This document shows, in pieces, positions 1-5,183 of a stretch of DNA of 5,326 bases; the stretch's first letter is position 1, and every line of letters starts with the position of its first letter. This stretch comes from JAENVT01 sp031373785 (GTDB taxonomy: Bacteria; Actinomycetota; Acidimicrobiia; Acidimicrobiales; Ilumatobacteraceae). The stretch lies in contig JANMNE010000116.1 of the NCBI GenBank assembly GCA_031373785.1, forward strand, positions 1-5,326, written 5' to 3'. Under the pieces are notes generated by a model that saw only the letters and a list, made by a program, of their open reading frames with translations, was not told the DNA's origin and searched no databases. The translations under genes were made by a program, and so were the position numbers.

Positions 1-1
1 C

Positions 2-502
2 ACGGGTACCGTCGTGTCCGCCCCCGATCTCACCTTCTCATCGCCATGGCCGCAATTCGCGGACGAGTCCCTGCAGGCGGGCTTCCCGTCTGTGTGCGCC
101 GTACCGCTGCGTCTCAAGGACTTGATCCTCGGCTGCCTGAACCTGTTCATGTCCGAGCCCGTCGCCCTCTCGGACGGCGAGATCGCATTGGCGCAGGCTC
201 TCGCTGACGTGGCGTGCATTGCCATCGTGCAAGACATGGCAAATCGGGAGGCCGCAGTTCGCGAAGGTCATCTGCAGCACGCTCTCAACAGCCGCATCGT
301 CATCGAACAGGCCAAGGGCATGATCGCCGAGCGCAGCGGGGTCGACATGGACGATGCGTTCGCCCGGCTGCGTGGCTTCGCCCGCGGCAACAATCGCGGC
401 CTCACCGAGGTCGCCGAGGGGCTGGTCGGTGGCTCGATCAGCATCGACGCGATTGTCGGCGGACGGCGCGTGCCGCCGCCACCGAACAAACGTCAGCTCT
501 GA
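2..502 (+). CDS. GAF-ANTAR domain transcription antiterminator regulator, 5' partial
   Basis: The reading frame is open from base 2 to the TGA at 500-502, giving 166 residues with the N-terminus outside the window. The first ~75 residues look like the end of a GAF sensor domain (VCAVPLRL, then LGCLNLF, then a helix with LAQALADVACIAI). A short helical linker follows. The last ~65 residues are a clear ANTAR domain: LQHALNSRIVIEQAKGMIAE, then DAFARLRGFARGNNRGLTEVA, the conserved three-helix pattern with its Ala/Arg/Asn positions. ANTAR proteins bind paired hexaloop RNA hairpins and prevent transcription termination; the GAF part would sense a small ligand or redox state, which cannot be told here. 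The GTG at 14 could serve as a start but would cut the GAF fold, so I treat the gene as continuing upstream. It is followed by a 131-nt gap and then a STAS gene on the same strand. No upstream kinase or target is visible. Confidence 0.9.
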   Translation, partial: TGTVVSAPDLTFSSPWPQFADESLQAGFPSVCAVPLRLKDLILGCLNLFMSEPVALSDGEIALAQALADVACIAIVQDMANREAAVREGHLQHALNSRIVIEQAKGMIAERSGVDMDDAFARLRGFARGNNRGLTEVAEGLVGGSISIDAIVGGRRVPPPPNKRQL

Positions 503-530
503 TCCTCGGGACAGAGTTTGCAGTCGGCGG

Positions 531-559
531 TTGTGCCGCGAGCACGACCGGTGTACGGT
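531..559 (+). promoter_or_regulatory. Candidate sigma70-like promoter for the STAS gene
   Basis: TTGTGC (531-536) and TACGGT (554-559) are separated by exactly 17 nt, in the gap between the GAF-ANTAR and STAS genes. This fits a housekeeping-type actinobacterial promoter with a start near 566. The match is partial at both hexamers and rests on sequence only. It would give the STAS gene its own transcription apart from any readthrough from the ANTAR gene. Confidence 0.35.
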
Positions 560-567
560 GCATTCAC

Positions 568-580
568 GAGCAATTTGCTC
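568..580. promoter_or_regulatory. 13-bp perfect inverted repeat, possible operator
   Basis: GAGCAA-T-TTGCTC is a perfect 6-bp inverted repeat around a single central base. It lies about 10 bp downstream of the candidate -10 box, over the likely transcription start, where a repressor would block initiation. Its A/T-rich core stands out in GC-rich DNA. As RNA it could form only a 4-bp stem with a 5-nt loop, so a DNA operator is the better reading. No regulator can be named. Confidence 0.3.
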
Positions 581-620
581 CAGCCGCGTGGCTCCAGACC
601 CTGGTTGCGCCCTCGCCCAC

Positions 621-626
621 GAGGAG
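621..626 (+). promoter_or_regulatory. Ribosome binding site that fixes the STAS start
   Basis: GAGGAG lies 7 nt before the GTG at 634. The same frame stays open far upstream (from 214, through the ANTAR gene), so this site decides the start. It excludes the longer 257-codon version, which would overlap the GAF-ANTAR gene in another frame. Confidence 0.75.
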
Positions 627-633
627 AACCAGC

Positions 634-987
634 GTGCGTACCAGGGACACACGGGCACAGTGCGCACCGACGTCTGTCAGCTCGATCGACGACGTTCCAA
701 TCAAACTCCGAGTCTCCAGAGCAGGCACCGCTCGGGTGGTGCAGATCTCCGGCGAACTCGACGTGGTGACCCGGGGCATGGTTCGCCGGGCCTGCCTGAC
801 GGGCCGGCGCCGAGCCGTTGTCGTCGAGCTGGGCGACACCACGTTCATGGATTGCAGCGGCTACGGCAGTTTGGTCGCCGCCCGCCGGATCCTGCAGCGA
901 CACGGTGGTTCGTTGACGCTGCGAAATCAATCGGGGCAGCCGGCCGAGCTGCTGGCGATGATCACGAAGCTCGAGTCGCACAACTAG
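634..987 (+). CDS. STAS-domain anti-sigma-factor antagonist
   Basis: This is a 117-residue single STAS domain protein, close to the usual 100-120 for stand-alone antagonists such as SpoIIAA, RsbV or BldG. Visible elements are the first strands (IKLRV, ARVVQISGELDVVT, residues 23-46), a central strand (AVVVELGDTTFMDCSGYGSL, 61-80), a helix (VAARRILQRHGG, 81-92) and the strand SLTLRN (93-98). Ser75 in MDCSG aligns with the phosphorylated serine of the family's MDSSG loop, with Cys at the preceding position. In partner switching, the unphosphorylated antagonist binds an anti-sigma kinase and frees a sigma factor; phosphorylation reverses this. No kinase or sigma gene lies in the window, so the partner is unknown. 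The first ~20 residues are a poorly structured extension. The gene converges on the minus-strand cluster, with 19 nt between stops. Confident on family and start. Confidence 0.88.
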   Translation: MRTRDTRAQCAPTSVSSIDDVPIKLRVSRAGTARVVQISGELDVVTRGMVRRACLTGRRRAVVVELGDTTFMDCSGYGSLVAARRILQRHGGSLTLRNQSGQPAELLAMITKLESHN

Positions 988-1006
988 CCGAGACGCGGAC
1001 CGCTGG

Positions 1007-1774
1007 CTACATGTCGATGGCGTTGCGCGTCGTCTCGATCAACTCGGCGAACTCGGCGAGGTCCCCGTCGCCGATCGATCCGTAGATCGGCACCAGCATC
1101 CGCGACGTCAGGCGCTCCGCCTCGGCACGCACCTCGCGGGCGCCTTCGGCGTCGTTGAACGGCCCTGTCCAGCCGAGATGCTCGGCCCAGACCGGGCCGC
1201 TGCGCGGCGGGGGCGCCGGCGACGCGAGCACGGCTTCGAGTGGGGTGATACCGCACGCGTGGATCGCGACGACGTGCGCCGCGCCACGTAGTTCGCGCAG
1301 GACATGCATGGTCAAGGCGACCCGGGCGTTGACGTCGTCGGGCTGTGCCTGGGCGCGCCACCCGGCGAAGACGGTGCCGATGGATCCGTCCGCGCCATCG
1401 GCGATCTGCCTGCCGAGCTCGTCGAGTCGGGCCATGCGTGGCCGGTCGAACCTGGCGAGCTCCGTCGAGCCCCACTGGCAGCACAATGCGGTGTATGCAT
1501 CGGCGACCTGACGAGGTGTGATGCCCGCGGGAAGTGACTCCCAAGCGGCGCGCACGCGGTCACGCGCCAGGAATGCCAGACCCGCCGCAGCGACGTCGGC
1601 GTCGCCGTCGCCGAGTACGCCGGCGCGTCCGACGATCCACAGATCGGAGCCGGATTGCATCCCGAGGTCGGCGGCGAGACGATCGGCCATCGGGCCGGTC
1701 ATCCACCCGCGCACGAACTGCTGGATGGGCTTCAACACTCGCTCGACCTGGTCGGCCGCGGTCATCGTTGTCAT
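1007..1774 (-). CDS. SCO6745/SalK-like family protein
   Basis: A 255-residue soluble protein starting at ATG 1774. The start is supported by GGAGGA 8 nt upstream; a second in-frame ATG at 1765 is less well placed. I recognise the overall pattern of the actinobacterial SCO6745 family (related to SalK of salinosporamide clusters): an N-terminal helical segment, WIVGRAGVLGD (46-56), a long helix following FLARDRVRAAW (68-78), then VALTMHVLRELRGAAHVVAI (152-171) with ITPLEAVLAS (176-185), and GWTGPFND (201-208). The biochemical function of the family is not established; a helix-turn-helix-like fold has been suggested, so DNA or ligand binding is possible. Family members are often found near F420-type enzymes, as here: the LLM oxidoreductase lies 32 nt upstream on the same strand, and this gene is last in the cluster. 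No signal peptide or membrane segment. Family assignment is from memory of the pattern. Confidence 0.75.
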   Translation of the reverse strand: MTTMTAADQVERVLKPIQQFVRGWMTGPMADRLAADLGMQSGSDLWIVGRAGVLGDGDADVAAAGLAFLARDRVRAAWESLPAGITPRQVADAYTALCCQWGSTELARFDRPRMARLDELGRQIADGADGSIGTVFAGWRAQAQPDDVNARVALTMHVLRELRGAAHVVAIHACGITPLEAVLASPAPPPRSGPVWAEHLGWTGPFNDAEGAREVRAEAERLTSRMLVPIYGSIGDGDLAEFAELIETTRNAIDM

Positions 1775-1783
1775 GTGAACTGT

Positions 1784-1789
1784 TCCTCC
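1784..1789 (-). promoter_or_regulatory. Ribosome binding site of the SCO6745-like gene
   Basis: GGAGGA (read on the minus strand) ends 9 bases before ATG 1774, in the 32-nt gap after the LLM oxidoreductase stop. The frame runs open upstream to 1954 with no better start, so this site sets the N-terminus. Confidence 0.75.
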
Positions 1790-1806
1790 GAAGGTGGTGG
1801 CGGGGC

Positions 1807-2700
1807 TCAGGTGCGGGCGACGGGCGAGACGGCGTCGTGCCAGCGGATCGAGGCGGCAAGATGCTCCGCCGGTGTCGCGTAGCCGCCGCCCATCGTCGAG
1901 ACGCGCAGGTGGGTGGCCCCGAGATCGCGGAACGCGGTGGCCGTGTCGACCCACGTCTGCGGATCATCATCGACGCGAATGCGCATGCCGCACTCGATTC
2001 CGAGCGTGTTCGGGTCGCGTCCGGCCGCCGTTGCGTAGCCGCGCAACCGACCCAACGCCTCGGCCAGCTGATCGCCCGGCGGGAACTGTGGCATCCACCC
2101 GTCGGCCAGGCGCCCGGTTCGTTCGAGGACCCGTTCGACGAGGCTGCCGACGAACGACCCCATCCAGATCGGGATCGGACGTTGCACCGGCAACGGGTTC
2201 AGTCCCATGCGGTCGAGGTGGTGCCACGTGCCGTCGAAGGTGACCAACTCCTCGGTCCACAGCAGGCGCAGGACTGCGATCTGCTCCTCGATGCGGCGGC
2301 CCCGGTTGGAGAAGTCTTGCTCGAGGGCTTCGTACTCCATCCAGTTGCGGCCGATGCCGACGCCGAGCCGCAGACGGCCTCCGGACAACAGGTCGAGCCC
2401 GGCGGTCTGCTTGGCCAGCAACACCGTCTGGCGCTGCGTGCTGATGACGATCGACGTGGCCAGCTCGATACGGGAGGTGACTGCGGCGAGGAACGTCAGC
2501 AGGACCAGTGGCTCGTGACACGGCACGTCGAAGGTGTGGAGCTTCTCGCCATCGCGCTGCCGGTCGGGATGTCCGCCGGCGACATGATCGTTGGCCAGCA
2601 CGGCGTCGAACCCGGCGCCCTCGAGGGACTGGGCCATGTCTTTGAGGAAGGAAGGATCGTTGCCGATGTCGCTGGTGATGAGCATGGTCCCGAGCCGCAC
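1807..2700 (-). CDS. LLM-class F420-dependent oxidoreductase (Rv2161c-like)
   Basis: A 297-residue single-domain luciferase-like TIM barrel, the usual size for the family. Typical elements are MRLGTMLI at the first strand (1-8), GFDAVLANDHV (30-40), SRIELATSIVI (76-86), LSGGRLRLGVGIGRN (105-119), the helix NRGRRIEEQIAVLRLLW (132-148), RPIPIWMG (174-181) and GRLADGWMP (196-204). These enzymes move a hydride between coenzyme F420 (or FMN in some members) and an organic substrate in the cytosol; the substrate cannot be read from sequence. The GTG start at 2700 gives the standard N-terminus, although no strong Shine-Dalgarno precedes it; ATG at 2687 would delete part of the first strand. It lies 51 nt after the broken GNAT gene and 32 nt before the SCO6745-like gene, so co-transcription is likely. 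It appears intact, unlike its upstream neighbours. Confidence 0.88.
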   Translation of the reverse strand: MRLGTMLITSDIGNDPSFLKDMAQSLEGAGFDAVLANDHVAGGHPDRQRDGEKLHTFDVPCHEPLVLLTFLAAVTSRIELATSIVISTQRQTVLLAKQTAGLDLLSGGRLRLGVGIGRNWMEYEALEQDFSNRGRRIEEQIAVLRLLWTEELVTFDGTWHHLDRMGLNPLPVQRPIPIWMGSFVGSLVERVLERTGRLADGWMPQFPPGDQLAEALGRLRGYATAAGRDPNTLGIECGMRIRVDDDPQTWVDTATAFRDLGATHLRVSTMGGGYATPAEHLAASIRWHDAVSPVART

Positions 2701-2751
2701 GACCAGGAACGTAGCAAGCGGACCGCTCGGTGGGCGAGGCGCTTGTTCCGG

Positions 2752-3134
2752 TCAGCGGTCCAGCAGGTACACGTGCTCCAAGCCGTCGACGTCGTCGTAT
2801 GCCTCGCCCTGGAACACGAAGCCGAGCGTGCGCACGACGGCCAGTGATCCTGCGTTCGCAGGCAACACGCTGGCGACGAAGTTCGAGATGCCGTCGGCGT
2901 TCGCTGTATCAGCGCCCGGACGCCCCACTGGCCTGCATCCCCGTCTCGCGCCCTGTCGTCGAGCCGGATCCGCAGGAACGCATCGTCGTGCACGTCTGGC
3001 CACTGCGGTTCCAACTCGGCGTCGAGCAACTGCGCGGCGGCGTCGAATCGACGATCGATGAATGCCGTCAACAGCGCTTCGTCGAGCAGCACGAGGTCGA
3101 CGCGAGGTGAGACAATGATCCCCGCCTGGCTCAC
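2752..3134 (-). pseudogene. GNAT N-acetyltransferase remnant with internal deletion and frame change
   Basis: From GTG 3134 the frame gives a normal N-terminal part of a small GNAT enzyme: GIIVSPRVDLVLLDEALL (residues 5-22), LEPQWPDVHDDAFLRIRL (41-58), QWGVRALI (69-76). After about position 2905 this frame becomes nonsense. In another frame the normal C-terminus appears: ISNFVASVLPANAGSLAVV, then RTLGFVFQGE, ending YLLDR with TGA at 2752-2754. What is missing is the middle, about 55-65 residues, which should carry the V/IGxxGF strand and the Q/RxxGxG/A acetyl-CoA pyrophosphate loop. About 128 residues remain of an expected ~175-190, and they cannot be read in one frame. No active enzyme is expected. 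The start lies 4 nt beyond the VOC remnant's stop. A real deletion and an assembly error are both possible. Confidence 0.8.
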
Positions 3135-3138
3135 ACCG

Positions 3139-3300
3139 CTAGCTCGAGGACTCCATCGGTGAGCCGAAGCGGATCACGTTGTGGTCTGGGTCGATGAGCA
3201 CACCTTCGCTGCCCCCACGCAGTGTCTTCGGGAGATCTGACGACGGCTCCCGCGTCTTGCCGTTCTCGGGCGAGCGCGTCCGCGTCGACGAGTCACTCAT
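3139..3300 (-). pseudogene. VOC/glyoxalase-family remnant, N-terminus missing and frameshifted
   Basis: The C-terminal half of a vicinal-oxygen-chelate domain is visible in two frames. In one (about 3292-3213) it reads LVDADALARERQDAGAVV, then RSPEDTAWG. In the next frame it ends as SEGVLIDPDHNVIRFGSP, followed by MESSS and TAG at 3139-3141. The Glu of SEG is where the family has its C-terminal metal ligand. The switch falls in a run of five G (CCCCC on + at 3212-3216); removing one G would join the halves as AWGSEGV. The first half of the fold, ~60-70 residues, is absent, and the mutase gene sits there instead. An uninterrupted 53-codon frame from ATG 3300 does exist, and its ATGA overlaps the mutase stop, but only its last ~20 residues are VOC-like. 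A short coupled peptide is possible, a working VOC enzyme unlikely. Confidence 0.72.
3297..3300 (-). other. ATGA stop/start overlap between the mutase and the VOC remnant frame
   Basis: On the minus strand the mutase stop TGA (3299-3297) overlaps ATG (3300-3298) of the 53-codon frame. This is the classical arrangement for translational coupling. Because the VOC homology resides partly in another frame, the overlap may be an accident of the deletion that removed the VOC N-terminus. Confidence 0.6.
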
Positions 3301-4991
3301 CCCGACCGACCAGTGTTGACGTTGCCGAGGAGGCCGAGGAGTTGGCCGACGTCGTCGACGCAGTGCACACCCAGCCGGGTCAGAGCCGGGCGAGCGTCGA
3401 TCGGCAGGCCTTGCCCGGTGTCTTGGTTGAGGATGCCGCCCATGTAGATCGTGCCGGTCCAGCGTTCGCTGCGGGCGCCGACGGCGAGGCGTTGGCCGAG
3501 CGCCAACGCGTTGCCGTTGTACACGCCGAGCACGATGGCATCGGCATCTTCCTCGCTGGCCGCGCGGACGATGCTGTCGATGGGAGCGTTGGCGCCGAGC
3601 AGGATCACCTCGGCGCCGGCCCTCGGCAACGCCCGGGCCAATGCATCGCGCACGAGATCGTGGACCTCCAAGACGGCGAGCACGACCCGCATGCCGTCGA
3701 GGCGTGGCGCGACGGCACTCAGGCGCTCGGTCAGGTCGCGGACGTGCGACGCCTTCCACGGTTCCAACCGGGCGATCTCGGGTGGGGCGGCAAGGTCGAC
3801 ACGGCGTTCGAGATCGCCCATCGACGTTCGTCGTAAGGCGAGCAGCACCTGCGCGGCATCGTCTACAGCGACGCCGTCGTCGTCGAGCGCGGCCAGGGCC
3901 CGGTCGCGGAACTCGATCGCGTACGCCGCGGTCGCTGCGCCGAGCTTTTCGAGATGTGCCCAGTCGTGGAGGTCGGGCGACGTGCGCACGTCGCGTTCGA
4001 TCTCGTGCGCGAGGAGGTGCACCTCGACGATCTCCGCGGCGCTCGGGATCCGATCGGCCTCGGTGAGGGGGACAGGGTTGACCGCATGGCCGGTGGGGCG
4101 CCGCAACTGCAAAGCGATATCGCACATCAACTGCGCGGTGACCGCTGCCAAGTTGTGCGACCGGTCGCCCGGTCGGTGATCGACGGTGTTGCCATAGATC
4201 ATCGACCCGATCGAGTCGCGACCGCGGAGATCGTCGAGGGCGAAATGCACGACGGCCCGGCACTCGGGTTGTTGGATGGTGTTGCCGAAGCAATGCGCCA
4301 ACCGGGCCCCGATCAGATCTTCGACGACGAACTGCTCGAGCGCGGCCCAGCCGACGTAGGCGCCGAAGTGCGATGCCTGCGTGGCCGAGCCGTCCTCGAG
4401 GTTGGAATGAGCGAGTGCGCCGTGTTGGCGAAGCGCGCCGATCGCAGCGAGCGCGCGCACGGTTTCCTCCGTCACAAGGATCTCGTCGGACCCGCCGAGC
4501 AGGTCGTATGCCGTGTACTGACCGACGTTGCCGATCGTGGTGACGCCGGCGGCCAGCGCTCGCAGCGTGTTCTGAAAGCCGGCCGGGAACCCGATCATGT
4601 AGTCGCCGAGGTGTGGCTGGATGGGCGCCGCCTCGCCGAGGCGCTGCCATTCTTCGGGCCCGATGCGCGGCCCGGTCTCTTTGACCGTGAGGTGCCGCTC
4701 GGTCTCGGGCACACCCATCGCCCGGTCGAGGGCGAGCCCGAACCGGTCGACCGTGTGGCCGGCCTCGGCGAGCCCGGCGTGCACCTCGGTCAGCGCAGTC
4801 TCGGTGGCGGCCCACGTCGAGAGGCCGACGTGCATGTGGTACATGACGCGGCCGTCGTTGCGGCAGCGCCGCTTGAACTCGGCTTCCGAGCGAGCCCGAT
4901 TGGCGCGAAGGAACGCGGTGGGTGGCGGAGCCGATGGCGCAGCCTGGCGACCCTCGGCGATGAGCTGAGCACCGGGGAGGAGTCGGGCCAC
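3297..4991 (-). CDS. Glutamate-mutase-like cobalamin-dependent protein (barrel plus B12 domain)
   Basis: Counting from GTG 4991 it has 564 residues. Residues ~1-400 resemble the large (E) subunit of glutamate mutase: NTLRALAAGVTTIGNVGQYT (141-160) parallels the GlmE barrel segment before GQVGSLTQD, and PLTEADRIPSAAEI (308-321) parallels its IPTAAANI. Residues ~430-560 are a B12-binding domain like GlmS: VLAVLEVHDLVRDALARAL (437-455), AGAEVILLG (458-466), DADAIVLGVYNG (482-493), IYMGGILNQD (515-524). His444 is the expected cobalt ligand. It probably performs an adenosylcobalamin carbon-skeleton rearrangement, with unknown substrate, in the cytosol. Unusual points: both parts are fused, while glutamate mutase has separate subunits, and the DxHxxG motif reads EVHDLV. 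The start is unclear: GTG 4991 has GAGG only 2 nt before it, and the open frame extends to 5303 without a convincing start, so the N-terminus may be longer. First gene of the minus cluster. Confidence 0.78.
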   Translation of the reverse strand: MARLLPGAQLIAEGRQAAPSAPPPTAFLRANRARSEAEFKRRCRNDGRVMYHMHVGLSTWAATETALTEVHAGLAEAGHTVDRFGLALDRAMGVPETERHLTVKETGPRIGPEEWQRLGEAAPIQPHLGDYMIGFPAGFQNTLRALAAGVTTIGNVGQYTAYDLLGGSDEILVTEETVRALAAIGALRQHGALAHSNLEDGSATQASHFGAYVGWAALEQFVVEDLIGARLAHCFGNTIQQPECRAVVHFALDDLRGRDSIGSMIYGNTVDHRPGDRSHNLAAVTAQLMCDIALQLRRPTGHAVNPVPLTEADRIPSAAEIVEVHLLAHEIERDVRTSPDLHDWAHLEKLGAATAAYAIEFRDRALAALDDDGVAVDDAAQVLLALRRTSMGDLERRVDLAAPPEIARLEPWKASHVRDLTERLSAVAPRLDGMRVVLAVLEVHDLVRDALARALPRAGAEVILLGANAPIDSIVRAASEEDADAIVLGVYNGNALALGQRLAVGARSERWTGTIYMGGILNQDTGQGLPIDARPALTRLGVHCVDDVGQLLGLLGNVNTGRSG

Positions 4992-5024
4992 GACCTCAAA
5001 GTAGCCCAGTCGAACGGGCTGGCT

Positions 5025-5073
5025 CGTGAAGAACCCGTGAAGGTCGGCGACCCAACCGTGAAGGATCCGTGAG
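5025..5073. repeat. Helically phased short direct repeats, CGTGA(A)G
   Basis: CGTGAAG occurs at 5025-5031, 5036-5042 and 5057-5063, and CGTGAG at 5068-5073. Start-to-start spacing is 11, 21 and 11 bp, so all copies face the same side of the helix. On the minus strand they read CTTCACG / CTCACG. A further CGTGAAC is at 5113-5119. Paired 11-bp direct repeats with a TTCAC core resemble sites of OmpR/PhoB-family regulators (the actinomycete PhoP box has 11-nt GTTCACC-type units). Whether this is an operator or part of the mutase coding sequence depends on the true mutase start. Confidence 0.45.
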
Positions 5074-5170
5074 TTTCGCTGTCGCCGGTCGGCGGGCGGC
5101 GTACAACGGCTGCGTGAACCACAGGCATGACTCTGCCGGCTGCTGTGCGGCCCGATCTCGACCCGACCTG

Positions 5171-5176
5171 AGGAGG
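5171..5176 (+). promoter_or_regulatory. Strong ribosome binding site of the small membrane protein
   Basis: AGGAGG, 7 nt before ATG 5184, is the best Shine-Dalgarno in the window. It supports a gene that is otherwise short and cut by the window edge. Confidence 0.85.
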
Positions 5177-5183
5177 TCAATCC

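Larger units (their letters stand above)
4992..5183. promoter_or_regulatory. Divergent region between the mutase and the small membrane protein gene
   Basis: About 190 bp lie between the two divergent genes if the mutase starts at GTG 4991. The left third contains the phased CGTGA repeats. TTGACC is present on the minus strand at 5180-5175, but no good -10 box follows it (17 nt on is GATCGG). I found no convincing plus-strand promoter. Part of this region may encode the mutase N-terminus: the frame reads FTSQPVRLGYFE just before the chosen start. Confidence 0.4.

Noticed and set aside
542..561. Possible ANTAR-target RNA hairpin (ACCG-GTGTA-CGGT)
   Set aside because: The stem is only 4 bp with a 5-nt loop and there is no partner hairpin, while ANTAR targets are paired hexaloop stems.
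577..604. GCTCCAG direct repeat (577-583, 591-597) and CCAG-ACC-CTGG hairpin
   Set aside because: Too short and too common in GC-rich DNA to support a function.
214..633. N-terminal extension of the STAS frame
   Set aside because: It overlaps the ANTAR domain in another frame and is Arg/His-rich; GAGGAG before GTG 634 marks the real start.
988..1006. Bidirectional terminator between the convergent genes
   Set aside because: The 19-nt gap shows no stable hairpin and no T-run on either strand.
1534..2847. 437-codon open frame on the plus strand
   Set aside because: It lies antisense to the SCO6745-like, LLM and GNAT genes, its product is Arg-rich low-complexity sequence with no recognisable domain, and it has no ribosome site. 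It is a GC-rich shadow.
3139..4815. 558-codon minus frame ending in VOC-like sequence
   Set aside because: All but its last ~20 residues are an Arg-rich off-frame reading of the mutase. Only the end is real VOC sequence, reported as the remnant.
3954..5072. 372-codon open frame on the plus strand
   Set aside because: It mirrors the mutase coding strand. The minus frame has clear B12 and barrel motifs; this one has none.
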